Shown: positions 22,529-35,830, counted from the first letter of the stretch. The stretch: DNA of 64,000 nucleotides from Artocarpus heterophyllus (GCA_025403435.1 CM046335.1:5051101-5115100); one strand, 5' to 3'. Notes: generated from the letters alone by a model not told the origin. Made by a program: numbers and translations.

Positions 22529-23172
22529 GCGTATGAAAAATTATTATGCATACGAAGGCTGTCTAGGAGCCACAGTGTCCTTTAAAGTTTGTTCCAATTG
22601 TTGAATGCCTTAAAATAATGTGCATGATCAACTCATGCTTGCCTGCTATATATAATGTAATGATTCATAAATTAGTAAAGAAATTCTAATAACCAGTCAA
22701 GTTGTCAGCAAACCATTTCCCTCTGAACTTCAAATTAGCTGATAATTAGTTGCAAGGTTTTCCAAATTTTGCAATCCGGCGAGATTTTTTTTTTTTTTGA
22801 ATTGTTTGGAGTGAGAAAACAAACTCCTAAAGGAGTTTTCTTAATTTTATATAAATCCTGGTGGCTGATCTTAAATGGACTACCAAGTATTACAGATTAT
22901 GAATAATTACTTGAGTGGAGGATTCACACTCCTCTCTTTTTATTTATTTTAAAAAATGTATAATCATTGGAACAAAAAAAAAAAAAAAAGAAGAAAGAGT
23001 AGTAGTTTAAGACGTGAAAGCCATCTTGAATATTCTCTAGAGCTTACCGTTTTAACAAACTCCACAAGTATGTATAACGTGCTTTAATTAACTTAAAAAA
23101 AAGCTCGACTCAAAATTATTTATTAGATATTCTCTGGAGGCAATGCTCAATCTCTAAGTGAGCATGTGTCTT

Positions 23173-23362
23173 ATATATATATATATATTGTTGTTAATTA
23201 ATCGACAATTAAGGTGCTAACTCTTTAATTTTAAGTTAGACAGTAATTGGTCGTCACTGCCTACCATATATATATATATATATTGTTGTTAATTAATCGA
23301 CAATTAAGGTGCTAACTCTTTAATTTTAAGTTAGACAGTAATTGGTCGTCACTGCCTACCAT
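23173..23362. repeat. Tandem duplication, 95-bp unit, apparently perfect
   Basis: 23173-23267 and 23268-23362 repeat the same sequence, from a TA run through TTGTTGTTAATTAATCG to CACTGCCTACCAT. The lack of differences indicates a recent duplication, probably promoted by the TA runs. Confidence 0.88.
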
Positions 23363-24239
23363 TTTGTTGGATTTAAATATAAATCATAAGTAGGCATTCC
23401 GGGTTTTAAATAGCCAATTGAAAAGTCAAACTTGCCAAATAAAAATTAATTGAAATTGATCAAAGTCAAATTGATAGCGGCTACCCAAATGAACGTTATT
23501 CAACTCCAGCCGTAGAAACAAGAATTGGATAAACTGGCAATTTTCAACGTCCTTGCAGGAGAGCGGGGCTAAAACTAGTTATACAACACTTTTTTTCTTC
23601 AACACCAACTCATATAGCAGCCTCAAATTATGTACTAAGCTTGTAGTAATTTTGTTAAACTTAATTAGGGATATTTTATTTAAAGAAAGTAAATAGAATT
23701 CCAGAGACAAACTTAAAATGTACGAAGGAAAAGAAATAATATATAGACCAAGAATTAGGCTCAAATATTGTCTGTTCTTTCGTGTTCTCACAATAATATT
23801 ATGTAGTTAATTTTTGAGTTGGACTACTATAACATCATCAAGAGTTAGCTTTGCTGGCTTCCCAGCCATTACTCGATTTCCTAGTGCTGGCAAAGTGGTA
23901 CTAAAATTGTAATTATAAAAAATACCATGGTGTGACAATAAAAAATTAACATAAAATTGCTGTAATGTAATTAGAATCCCTAGCATTATTATTTGATCTA
24001 TTAAGAAACACCTATTAACTAAGCACTATAATACAGGTTCAGCACCATCAATCAATATTTTGGTAGAAAAGGAAAGTCCTTAATTAATTAACTTACTATG
24101 GCTGGCTTTTTAGAAATAGAGGCTTAGCATAAACAACCAATATTAGGACTCTTCTATAAACATTTTTCACAAAAAAAAAAGGAAGCAAAGATAGAAAAAT
24201 CTTATAAATTACACCACGCCACTACGTTTTACAGTATTT

Positions 24240-24400
24240 ATAGGATGTTTGACACGGTAGTTAGAACCGTAAACATTGTAACATGTGAAAATTTTACATT
24301 GCAATAATTTTTTTTTTATTTTACTGTAAGATATGAGAGCTTTACACTATTCTTAACTGAAAAATTAGTTAAAACCAGCTAATACCAAATATGCTATAAA
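24240..24400. mobile_element. Diverged copy of the GTGTTTGG MITE
   Basis: Left end GGATGTTTGACACGGTAGTT, internal AGAGCTTTACACTATTCTTA and right end TACCAAATATG match the family order, but the terminal repeats are decayed. Confidence 0.5.
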
Positions 24401-24434
24401 ACGGGAGCAGCTAGCTAGAGATCGAGATCAGAAA

Positions 24435-24741
24435 ATGTCAAATAGTTCATTACATACAATTTATTGTTAATTGATCTTTGCTTACATGATCATTTCATAT
24501 TCATAAATGTACATTCTATTTATGCTTGTCAACCATAGAAAGCAGTGGGAAGATCTCATGGCCAGAGCTGGTTGGAGTGAATGGAGAATTAGCAGCAGCT
24601 ATAATTGTGAGAGAAAATCCTGAGGTCAGACCAGTCATTGTCAAGGAAGGAATGGAGGTAACCGCTGGTTTTCACAACGATCGAGTCAGAGTTTGGGTTG
24701 ATAAGAGTCGGGTTGTGACGCGGGTTCCTGTAGTTGGTTAG
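24435..24741 (+). CDS. Potato inhibitor I (PR-6) serine protease inhibitor, P1 Ala
   Basis: Exon 2 (24539-24741) is intact and encodes ISWPELVGVNG through VIVKEGMEVTAGFHNDRVRVWVD to VVTRVPVVG and a TAG stop. This is the full family core of about 65 residues with no disulphide. Proposed exon 1 is 24435-24444 (ATG TCA AAT A) with a weak GTTCAT donor. A 94-bp intron ending CCATAG at 24538 keeps the phase-1 join seen in the paralogues, but this exon is a guess and another may exist. By alignment with the family the reactive bond follows Ala in VTAGF, which would favour elastase-like or subtilisin-like targets. The usual Arg two residues on is His here (GFHND), a position that normally braces the binding loop. 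No clear secretion signal is visible. Confidence 0.75.
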
Positions 24742-26449
24742 GGTTCATGATCATCAGAAAAGAAAGTGTTACAAATAAGAGAATTTGATCACACCTTTAC
24801 CCTGAAATTTTTATGATTTGGCAAGCTGTTTTCCTTAAGTTTTTATTTTTGTAAATTACGCTTGTGTTTAATAAATTTATATAAATATACTGCACTATTA
24901 AATTGATGACAGCTATTCTAATTTGGACAAAAATACCTTTATACGTCTTATGAACTAGGAAGCATAGGGTTTTTTTCCTTTTTTTTTTTTCAAATTTTAA
25001 ACATCTTACCATAACTTTAAGAGGAATTTGCAACATTTTAGTAAATTTAAAGTGTAATTTATCAAAATTAAAATTGAAGGGTAATCGGTCACAAAAAGAA
25101 AAATCAACGAAGTTTCATCTCATTTTCTTTCTGTTGCCATATAATAGGATATGAATTTCCTTTTAGTCATTGCTATTAATTAGTTTCGCAAATTCTGCAA
25201 TAATAAAAAAAAAAGTTTGAGTAATGAGAGGCAACTTGTTAAGTCACTAAAAATTCAAGAAGCAAAAGCACTAAAAATGCAAAAAATAAATAAAAGGGCG
25301 GAAAAGCTTAAACATATTTTCTTATGTCACCATTCAAGAGGATTCATTAAATATACTACACGACCACGCATGCTTGATCTAATAAATAAATTTCAATAGC
25401 AAACTCAAAATATTTTGTCCGTGAGTCGGGATTCTATGGGAAAAAAATAAAAGATATTTCCTTATTAGATGGGATAAGTTTAATTAAAAATTTCAATTAT
25501 TGAGTGAAGTACTAATATATTTTTTTCACGACACAGAAGCGCAATTGAAAAATTGAAATCTTCAAACTACTTAAGTATAAAATAAAGTTGAATGGTCAAT
25601 AATTAAGTGGCGCCCCCACTTATAGATATGAGTGGCTGGCTATATATATATGTTATCAATTATCCCTGTTTTTTGAAAAGGGTAAGAAATGCCACTTTTT
25701 AAAATTAATTGTAATAAATAATAGATTTTGAAAATATGTATAAAAAATATGAAATTAGTGTAAATAATTTATTTATTTCATTGTTTTGGTGTATATAATC
25801 CTTTATTTACAGGATTTAAGGTGTAAATAATGTATTTACCTTGTGTTTACAATATATATATATATTATTTATTTATTATTATTATTATTTCAAATTCTGC
25901 AGTCGACCCAGAAATGAAAAATTAGAATTAGAAAAATTAACTACCAGGCTTCGCGTGGAAAAACATAACGAGGCTCTACTAGGAATAACTTGTCAATTTA
26001 ATAAAAATCCAGAGAACATGCAAAAACACTAAAAATCAAATAAATGAATAAATAAGCGACAAAGCTCCAACTTATTACTTTCCTTCCATTAGTAGTATAG
26101 GTTTATACCATTTACATGCAAGAGGGTGCCTTGATAATTAAGAAAATGTGCCTGAACTCATATGCTTGCGATCTAATAAATAAATTTCCTACTAGCTATT
26201 TGCTATTAATTAGCTTTCGCAAATTCTGCAATATCTAGGAAGAAAAAAAAAGTTGAGTAATTAAAATGAAAACAATTAATTATATAGCTAAGTCAGGCTC
26301 AATGAGAACGGGAAAAAAAAGAAGAAAGAAGAAGAAAAATAAAAAAAAAATTGATGGGGCTCAAGTTTTATCAAATATTTAATGCTGATTTCGTGCTTAG
26401 CCACTTTCTTTCTAGATCAAAAGCACAGAGCTCAAGACATACTACCTAT
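24742..26449. other. AT-rich intergenic DNA, no gene seen
   Basis: Multiple TA-rich tracts. Short frames at 25217-25399 and 25841-26032 share LKMQK/NMQKH-like phrases because the underlying DNA is a diverged duplicate (for example AATTAGCTTTCGCAAATTCTG near 26208 and a similar phrase at 25177). This is duplicated intergenic DNA, not coding. Confidence 0.4.
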
Positions 26450-27130
26450 TGTGGGTAATCTCGACGGCCCAAGATCCTATGTCGAGATTAAAAGAGCCCA
26501 ATAAAAGCCTGTCTCCAAAGAAATTCTAATAGATAGATGAGCTGATATAGTTCTTCAGAGTACCGAGGTATCTCAGGAAAGACAGGAAGACAAGTTGAGG
26601 GAATATTTAAATAACCAGAGGCATATATTTGAATTAGAATATATAAAATCAAATCCCCATTAAATTAGATTATTAGCATGATCCACGCAACAGATATAGA
26701 AGATCAGATACGTGACAAGTCGGACTAAAATCAAGAAAGGAATACTCCAGATTTTACATCTAAATTATTATAATTTTATTATTTTGGGTATGTGAAGTTA
26801 TAGTTATAAACAGGGGTGAAAAACCCTAGAGAAGAGACTCTTTTTTGGGTCCTCTTACATTTTTGTGTTCAGAAGAAACAAAGAGAAGAAAAATCCTAAA
26901 GTGCACGTAGCTCATATTGAGTGAACCATTATTATTTCCTATGTTCTTTATTTTTCGCACGTTTTTTCTTCTCATATTTGCGTTTTCCATTGTGAATGAT
27001 TCGTAAGATAATTGTTGAACTAAAATCACCATCAACACTAACTTTATCAATATTTCTCCCTAATAGTGAAAATCGACGAGGTTGATTTGAATATTTATTG
27101 CTGGCTTTTGCTTTAGATTGAACTAAATTC
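26450..27130. mobile_element. Possible solo-LTR-like remnant
   Basis: Begins TGTGGGTAATCTCGACGGCC and has a leader-like stretch (TATAAACAGGGGTGAAAAACCC near 26807, followed by a pyrimidine-rich region) of the kind seen in plant gypsy LTRs. I could not find a matching target duplication or a definite right end. Confidence 0.3.
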
Positions 27131-27309
27131 AAAGGTAATTATTGAGCCAAATTCACAGTGTACGTTCCTACCGACTTACAAGGCAACTACACTTTGGCCT
27201 GTCGTTAATTAATAAGAATAAGCCATATTTTCTTTTAGTTAGTTTAACAATACCTTGGCCAGATGAACTATCTAATGCTGGACTTTCAATTTCAACCACA
27301 CGGAATGGT

Positions 27310-28370
27310 GGAAACTTTTGGTTTGAACTATTTTTATTATAGTATGTGAGAGCTTTATACTATAACAATTTTTTTTATTGTTATTATAACATATAAGAGC
27401 TTTATATTGTTTATAACTAAGTTTGTGATGAAAACTGTGTGAAAAAAACCGTCGCCTAACAACCAATAATTAATGAACTTTAGCTAGAAGTGTCATTATT
27501 GTTTTGTTCAAAAAGCCAAACTATAGATCACGATGTATAGTTTGACTTTGAACAATTTGATCATGAGCTGTATCTAAACAGCCACAGGGTAAGAAATTTT
27601 TGTCAAAGAGATTAATATTGAGAAAACAATCAATATATTATATATTCAATTTTTTTCAGAAAAGCTCTTGTGCAATTTTTAACCCAATTCAGTCCTTTCT
27701 TTCACCTGAATGGCTTGACGGTACGGCTTCGCTTGACTTGACCGGATCAGCTACGTTTACGTTTGTTATGGAACCGACCGCCATGGGATACTTCTTGAGG
27801 CTATGGCCAAACCAACCCTAAGGCATCCGAGATTTGTGTGGCCGAAGGAAAATATGGGAAATCATTGATAGGAGGTGGACCGGCATGCTCTATAGACCTA
27901 TACATGCTGCAGGGGCTTACCCGAACCTATACTTTTGTGAAAAAGACTAAATGTTGGATGACCCGGAGTCAGGGCCTCTATTCATGCTTGGTATGGCCCA
28001 CGCAGCCTATTTTCCACACGATTGTGCTGCAGTTGACCAGAACTTAAAGGGAGATGGGTGCTGGAAGCATTTGAATTAATATTCATGCTTGTTTAACATA
28101 TATATAGGCAACAAAAAAATTGAGAGGACTTGAGCCCCTCTGCCAATACATTGCCTCTGTCTCTGTGTCTAAGGAACCTCATCATGGTGATCTGATCAAC
28201 TTGGATTTTGTCTTATTACGAGAGTGGTTAAAATTAAAAATGTTGATTTGAAAATTGTAGCACGTACGAGTTTTATATTGTAGCAACTTTATATTTTTTA
28301 ATGTAACTATTGAGAGCTTTAAATAGTTTATTGATTGAAACTATCAGTTTTAACCAAAATGCTAAACAAA
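27310..28370. other. Two decayed MITE copies and unassigned frame fragments
   Basis: 27310-27460 and 28218-28370 carry the GAGAGCTTTATAC and TTTATATTGTAGC phrases of the MITE family. Between them, 27700-28075 has codon-like stretches in two plus frames, for example MLDDPESGPLFML from 27955 and HGILLEAMAKP near 27785. They are separated by stops and a frame change. They may be a decayed gene that I do not recognise. Confidence 0.35.
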
Positions 28371-28832
28371 GACTTAATATATAGGCCATGTTTAATATTA
28401 TTATTTGTATCATTGGAAATATTTTTCTACATTTTTTGATGTAAAAATTTTAAAAATATTTTTTACGTTACTCTTAAAAAATTCTCATTTTTCAAAAAGA
28501 ATCATTTTCAATCATTTTAAAAACACTAACAAACTGGTCCTAACTTTGCGATAAATTAACACTTTTCAATAATTTTCATCAACTCATAGTGTAAAGATTA
28601 TTAAACTTCTTACTTAGAGGCGAACGATCTAATTTGAGAGAATTTGCATGTGAACACACGAATATGTCTAAAATTTTTATTTCAGTGCCATTATATCAAA
28701 TTAACCCATTTTAGTCAACACCGACATAAAAACCTTCCATACTTTAATTAATATCGTTAGATGTAACGTGTCAAGTCTACTATTGAGCCTAGAATAATAA
28801 GTCCCAAATGTAACACGTATCTAAATAAAGGA

Positions 28833-28876
<44 letters not shown>
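28833..28876. repeat. (AT)n(AG)n microsatellite
   Basis: An AT run passes directly into an AG run about 50 bp upstream of the exon 1 ATG at 28927. It probably overlaps the TATA region and leader of that broken inhibitor gene. Confidence 0.85.
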
Positions 28877-29004
28877 TTTTACCAATTTTCAAGAACTCCC
28901 TCAAACGATCATAGCAAAAGAGAGAAATGACGTCTGAATTTCCAGGTAAGTTCATATTCATATATATGATCTATATTACATATGATCACAAATACTCAAA
29001 ATTT

Positions 29005-31183
29005 TATCACGCCTTGAAGTCAAGGCACGGAAAGTAACGTGGTGGATTATTTAAATTAATTAAAAGAGAATTTAATTAAAAATCAAGAGTTTAGAGGTTG
29101 AATTAAATAATATAACGAGAAAGTTTTAAGAAAAACCATTGCATGAAAAATAAATAATAAATGTAGCGAGTATGGGTGTCACTGACCCACAACTTGTGCA
29201 CACATATAGTACTGACAATATAATAATACATCTACAGTCCAAGCACAAAAAAAATTAAAAACATTATATGCCTTGATTAAACAATACAAATAAATCTACT
29301 AGTCCTTCTACTGCTCCTGAGTTCGGTCCGTCGAATCCTCTCCGAACCTAAATGGGAAACCACCTAGAAGGGGGGAAAATTTAAAACAGAGAAAATGTGA
29401 GCGAAAGGCTGAGTAGGACTATATTTTATTAAATAATTTAATTTAAGGAAACATTTCATTATTTATGAATTATTTAAAAAAAACCTTGAATAAATAAATG
29501 AATAAATTTAAATAAAATTGTTCTTACCCAGAACAGTTTACTCGGACAACCAGAAACATCATTTTCTATTCCTAGACAAACCATAAGGATATCACCACCG
29601 TAGTGGCCCAGCTGGGTTTCGGGACCTGCCCCTAAAGTCGATCACTACAAGACCCGATCTCTGATATGGCATCATGCCTATGTGTTTATTTTTATTATCA
29701 TTCAAAAACCCATTTACCGAGTATTGTAACTTGCATTCATTATAAAATTTATTTCAGTTCACGGTATATTAAAATATAACCGACAAATTCATTTTCAAAC
29801 AACCGTTGAAAATATTTTTATAGAAACCCTTTTCAAAGCCAAATCATTTTGAAACTAGGCTACCAAGGAATGGGGTAGAAGTCCTACCTCGATACTCGTA
29901 CCGGTGCCCCACACCGTAATCCCTGTCCGCTATACGTTAGCTCCGCGAAACCATGAACGATCCTAGATACACACTAAGTCGATCAATATGTAGTTCGAGA
30001 TCTTCTATGTTACTAAACCATTTCATGATGTCCTAGTGTGCCATTTGTATCTATAAAATCATTCTACAAGGTTGAAATTTAAATCGGGGTTCAAAACAGT
30101 GAAAATGGGTGAAAAATCACAAAATTTTCTATGCCCGGCCGGCCTGTCGGACTCCCTGCTTCGGCCGGCCGAACTATGCAGTTCGGCCTACCGAAAACCA
30201 AGTCCGGTCGGCCAGACATTTTCCAGGTTCGGCCTGCCAGACAGATGAACTCCGGCCTGCCGATCCTTAATTCGGCCTGCCAAACACGTAGTTTGGCCTG
30301 CCGAATTGGGAAAACCCAGAAATTTCAGCCACGGGTTTTCGATCCCCCAAAATCCAAATATTGATTTTAACTTGTTTTTGTCAAATCTCAGGCATGGAAA
30401 ACAATCATAGATGATAGAAAAACATGCTATAACACTTTTGAACTCATTTAAACAAGATTTAAACACAAAAATATCAAAAATATGAAAATGCGTAAATGAG
30501 GAGAAAAATAAAAAATCTTGAATCCAATCCGTTTCTCTTCAATCTAAGCTTAGATTCTAGTTGTTCTAAGTTCATTTAACTCAAGTCAAAGGTTTTCCAA
30601 GCTCAAACGAACTTAAATTTCAAAAATACACAAAATTGAAAATTTTGGAAAAAGTTTAGAAATTTTAAAACTAACATCGAATCGAAGCTTTAAATCCACA
30701 TTTTTAGTTGTCAAATCTCGTTCCCGAGCTTCCTTCTAGCTAACCCGAAGCTTGGATTCGAATTTTGATTCAAAAATCTCAAAGAAATTTGAGAGGGAAA
30801 GTGAGAAACCGAGAGAGAGTGTGAGAGAGAGTCTCGGGCGAGAGAGAGAGGAGGAGAGAGAGTGAGATCAGGGAGAGTGAAGAGAGAGGGAGGGAAAAGG
30901 AAATAAATAGAGAAAATTTGTGGGCGGTTTTACTATGCGAAACCAAATGCCACCCACGGTTTTGTAAAACGGAATATTTTTAACATTTTACAAATTGTTG
31001 TGCTTTAAAACTCAAAACATCATTTTAAAACAATAAGAAATCATTTGAATTTATCAAATTAACAAAACAACCTAAAATTTAAAATTCAACCAAATAATCA
31101 AATTAATGTTGAAACATTAATTATGGCACCCTAATTCATCATTTTACATTACAATAACATTAAATAAATTTCGGGGTGTTACA
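29005..31183 (-). repeat. 3' LTR of the chromovirus
   Basis: 2179 bp, ending GGTGTTACA. On the minus strand it is preceded by GGGCGAAATTTCTTTTAGGGG, the polypurine region at 31184-31210. It contains the TTCGGCCTGCCG-type motif cluster at about 30130-30310. Confidence 0.92.
30130..30310. repeat. Palindromic GGCCNGCC motif cluster in the LTR
   Basis: About eight spaced copies of TTCGGCCTGCCG-like words, including CCGGCCGGCC and TTCGGCCGGCCGAA, lie in an otherwise AT-rich LTR. The same cluster is at about 37040-37220 in the other LTR. The open frames at 30131-30364, 30188-30466 and 36969-37214 are products of this repeat. Confidence 0.8.
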
Positions 31184-31259
31184 ACTTTCCACCCCTAAAA
31201 GAAATTTCGCCCTCGAAATTTACAACTCATTTCAGAAACAAAACAAATGCGGATACAAT

Positions 31260-34200
31260 TCCCGCATACTCGACTCTAGTTCCCAAGTGGCTTCATCGAC
31301 CTCGTGATGCTACCACATGACCTTTACCAATGGTATCTCACGACGACGCAAACTAATCACTTTTCGGTTGATGATCTGAATCGACACTTCTTCGTACGTC
31401 GTATCTTCCTGAACCCGCACATCGCGAAATGAAACTATCTTACCCTGCTCAGGCGGACACTTTGTAAGCATCGACACATGAAACACATCGTGAAAATGAG
31501 AAAGTTCGGGCGGAAGATCAAGCCGATAAGCAACCACACCAACACGCTAAGTGATCTCGAACGGCCCAATATACCTCGGTGTGAGCTTCCCACTCATTCC
31601 GAATCTCATAGTTCCTTTACGAAGCGATACCTTCAAGAGAACGAAATCTCCAACCGCGAACTCTAAGGGTCTACGTCTCCTATCCGTGTAACTCTTCTGT
31701 TGACTCTGAGCTGCCCTCAACCGATCTCGAATCACAGTGACTTTCTCGTTGCTATCACGGATCTCATCCGGCCTAAGAATAACCCTGTCTTCTGGCTCGG
31801 CCCAACACACTGGTGACCGACACGGTCGCCTATACAACGCCTCAAACGGTGCCATACCAATACTCGCCTGATAGCTATTGTTGTACGTGAACTCCGCCAG
31901 ATGCAAATATTTCTTCCAATTCCCGCCGAAGTTTAACGCACAGGCATGCAACATATCCTCGAGAATCTGAATAACCCGCTCAGACTGCCCATCAGTCTGA
32001 GGATGAAACGTCGTACTGAAGTTCAAATCCGTACCTAAAGCCTCCTGACAACTCCTCATGTACTTAGCATTAAACCTGGTGTCTCGATCAGAAGTGATGG
32101 ACAAGGGAACTCCATGCAACCTCACAATGTTCTGCAGATACAAATCCCCGAGAATCATCCTCGAACACGTCGACCTAAACAGAATGAAATACGCCGATTT
32201 CGTCAACTTGTCGACCACGACCCAAACTACATCATGCCGCTGCTCCGTCCTCGGCAAACCTGTGAGAAAATCCATCGTCATATGCTCCCATTTCTACCCT
32301 AGAATAGGAAGCGGCTGAAGCTGACCCGCAGGCTTTTGATGCTTGGCTTTCACCTGAAGACACGTCGTACACTTGGCCACGTACTCTCGAACATCTTTCT
32401 TCATGCCTCTCCACCAATACTGCCTCTTCAAATCGCGATACATTTTTGTGCTCCCTAGGATGAATAGCGAACTAAGACCTATGAGCTTTGTCCAAAACGG
32501 CTTTCATCACCTCAACGATAGCTGGAACTGCAAGACGCTCCCGAAAATAAAACGATCCATCAGCATGCACGCTCCAGTCTTTAAACTGCTCCCCGTTCTG
32601 AATTCGCGACCAAATCCCCTGCAAATGCTGATCCTGCCACTGACTTTGGTTCACCATCTAAACAAGAGCTGGGGTCACCTCCACATGATATACCGAAACT
32701 CGATCACAGTCTTCATGATACCGTAGTCCATACTCGCTCACTGCCGCATCCCTGCTCTAGTCCTCAAAAGCCAAACAAGCGAGAATCCCTGAAGACTTCC
32801 TGCTAAGCGCATCCGCGACCACATTAGCTTTCCTGGGATGATACTGCAACGCAAAATCGTAATCCTCCATATACTTTATCCATCTACGCTGCCTCAAATT
32901 AAGATCCCTCTGAGTGAACAGATACCTCAAACTCTTATGATCAGAGAAGACTTGGAACAACGCTCCATACAAGTAACACCTTCAAATCTTCAGCGCGTGA
33001 ATCACCGCTGCGAGCTCTAAGTCATGAGTAGGATAATTCTGCTCATAAGGTCGTAGCTGTCTAGATCCGTATGCAACCACACGTCCATGCTGCATCAACA
33101 CGCACCCAAGTCCGTGTCCTGAAGCATCTGCATAAACCTCATACGGCTCGTCGCTGCTAGGAATAACCAACACTGGAGCTGAAGTCAACCGGTTCTTCAA
33201 TTCCTAAAAAGCAAGCTCACATTCTTCATCCCACTCAAACCTGACGGTTTTGTTGATCAATCTCGTCAACAGAGATGCAATCTTCAAAAAATCCTTTACA
33301 AATTTCCTGTAATAACCAGCAAGATCTAAGAAGCTGCGAATCTCTGCTATGTTCCTCGGTCATTCCCACTCCACTATGGCTTCAATCTTGGACGGATCCA
33401 TAGAAATACCATGCTCAGAGATGACATGACCGAAAAACTTGACCTTAGTCAACCAAAACTCGCACTTTTCCCTCTTAGCATTCAACTGGTGCTCCTGCAG
33501 AGTCTGAAGCACGATCCGAAGATGCTGCTCATGCTCCTCCCAAGTCTTAGAATACACTAGAATATCATCGATGAACACGATCATGAACTGATCCAAAAAC
33601 GGCCTAAATATCCTGTTCATCAAATCCATGAAAGCTACCGGAGCATTCGTCAACCCAAATGATATAACCAGAAACTCAAAATGCCCATACTGAGTCCTAA
33701 AAGCTGTCTTGGGAATATCCTCTTCCTTAATCCTGAGCTGATGATAACCCGACTGCAAATCAATCTTTGAGAAGTACCGCGAACCTCTCAACTAATTAAA
33801 CAACTCATCGATCCTAGGCAAGGGATACTTATTCTTCACTGTGACACGATTCAACTGTCGATAATCCACACACAACCTGAGAGTCCCATCATGCTTCTTA
33901 GCAAACAAAATCGATGCTCCCCACGGAGATGTGCTATTATGAATATACCCTTTTATCAGCAAGCTCCTGAAGTTGCCTCCTCAATTCTTTCATCTCTGTC
34001 GGCGCCATCCGATAAGGTGCCATAGAAATCAGTGCTGTCCCTGGAAACAACTCAATACCAAACTCAATTTCCCGATGCGGTGGTAATCCTGGCAACTCGT
34101 CGGAGAAGACATCCTCGAACTCATCAACCACCAAAATCGCTACACTTTCTCTCAAAGCATAGGGCTCGCAATCTAGGTTCGCAAGGAAAGCACAACAACC

Positions 34201-34600
34201 CAGATTCCTTCGCCCTCCTAGACACGACTTCATGAGATGCTCACTCATTAACCAATCACCACCACCCTGGTAAGTGATCATCGTCCCCCTATCAAACACT
34301 AAGGTCACTTTTCTAAGTTGGCAGTCCACAACTGCATTATATTTGGACAACCAGTCTATTCCTAGAATTACATCATATGAGCTCATGGGGAGTACAATCA
34401 AATCACTTTTCAAAATCTCATCCCCAATCTTTATTTTATAAGATTTACACATAAAATTTACACACACCCGCCCCAAGGGAGAGGTTATGACTAGGAGTTC
34501 ATTAAACTCTTCTATCTCTAATCCCAAGGCATGTACAAAGGAGCTCGAAATGAGAGAATGAGAGGCACGGGTATCAAATAAAACGCGAGCTAAAGATCAA
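31260..34600 (-). pseudogene. Chromovirus pol: protease, RT, RNase H, integrase, chromodomain remnants
   Basis: Reading down the minus strand: protease with an altered active site (DTRASHS where DTGAS is expected) at about 34560, then ILGIDWLSKYNAVVDC. RT follows with [15 protein letters not shown] and [10 protein letters not shown] (33360-33791). RNase H has [17 protein letters not shown] (32757-33200), and integrase has HPQTDGQSERVIQ and the YKARR-like C-terminus (31547-32281). Near 31290-31320 a chromodomain tail reads VKVMW, a stop, then HHEVDEATWE. The frames are broken by several in-frame stops and at least two frameshifts (near 33940 and 32300-32420). Several stops fall where Trp or Gln is expected. 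Confidence 0.93.
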
Positions 34601-35830
34601 GAAACTAAGATCATACCATCGACAACCGCGTTACCAACATGAGAATCTGAACCTCCAGATGCCATTGCATGAACCTGCACTGGTGCCTTTCCTTTTCCTT
34701 TACCAACATTGCTGGGTCCAGGATTATTCTGCCGATGCTGCTGAGAAGGAGATGACTGCACACTAGCTGTACTCGACGCTTGATACTGAGGGACACTACA
34801 CTGGAAATGCTGCGGCTGTTTCCCTCGTACCGGATATGAAAACTGTTGAGGAGAGAACTGGGGATACTGTAACTGCGGATACTGCTGAGGCGGAGGTAGG
34901 GTCTGAGGCTGAGACTGACGACTGGCATCCTCCCCGGTCTGAGATCCAAGACGGGCACTCCTGATCGGGCAATTCCTCTTGATGTGTCTAGGCTGCTGAC
35001 AAAAATGACAATAGAAGCTGTAGGGATTGTTGCGCCCGCTACCAGACGAACTGCTGCTACCACTGTTTGCGCCACCTTGCTTGCTCTTCCTCGGAGTTGG
35101 ACGGCTACTGGTGCTCTTCCTATCGCTCCTCTGCGATCCTCTTGAAGCTTTTGCTCGATCCTCACAATACTGCGCATAGTCATTTTCCACTGATATCGCT
35201 GATGACACAAGCTCTCCAAAACTCCTAAGTCGCAGAGCAACCAATTGTCGCCGAATAGGAGCCTTGAGTCCTTCCTAAAACTTAATGCACCTCTCACGCT
35301 CCGATGCCACTGCCTATGGAGCAAACCTGGCCAACTCATTAAACCTTGCCTCATATTCCCGAACTAACAGATCACCCTGCTGCAACCTGTAGAACTCAGC
35401 TGCCTTCTGATCTCTATACCCCTGCGAAAAATATCGATCATAGAACAGCTCCTCGAATCTGTCCCAACTGATATCGCTACCGCGTTCCAAACGCTTAGCC
35501 TGTTTCCACCAAGTGTTAGCGCCACCCTCGAGCTTATATGCAACGAACTCCACACGATACTCATCAGGCACACCAAGGGTATCCAAATGCTTCACGATCG
35601 AATCTAGCTACTATTCTGTCAACTGCGGATCCCCATTACCATCAAAAGTCAAAATAGACGCACGCCAGAATTTCTTAAAATATGTATGCCGACGATCAAT
35701 ATCAGAATCCTTCGGTCTAGCCCTAGCTGCCATCTGCCAGAAAGCCGTAAACATAGACCTCATCATGCCCTCATCGTTTCTAAACTCGGCGTCAGCTGTC
35801 GAACGATGTCTAGGTGCCATTCTCTCACTT
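34601..35830 (-). pseudogene. Chromovirus gag with zinc knuckle
   Basis: Starts MAPRHRST near 35820 and continues in one frame, broken by stops near 35609 and 35312. It includes the capsid-like stretch GGANTWWKQAKR and a CX2CX4HX4C knuckle (CHFCQQPRHIKRNC) near 35000, followed by a Gln/Pro-rich tail. Nucleocapsid and capsid features are clear; the protein is no longer continuous. Confidence 0.9.

Larger units (their letters stand above)
22529..24434. other. Spacer in the inhibitor cluster
   Basis: AT-rich. Holds the 95-bp tandem duplication and a diverged MITE, which are listed separately. The 70-codon frame at 23579-23791 is not supported. Confidence 0.4.

Noticed and set aside
30131..30466. 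Proline- and arginine-rich peptides in the chromovirus LTR
   Set aside because: These frames are produced by the GGCC palindrome repeat and occur in both LTRs.
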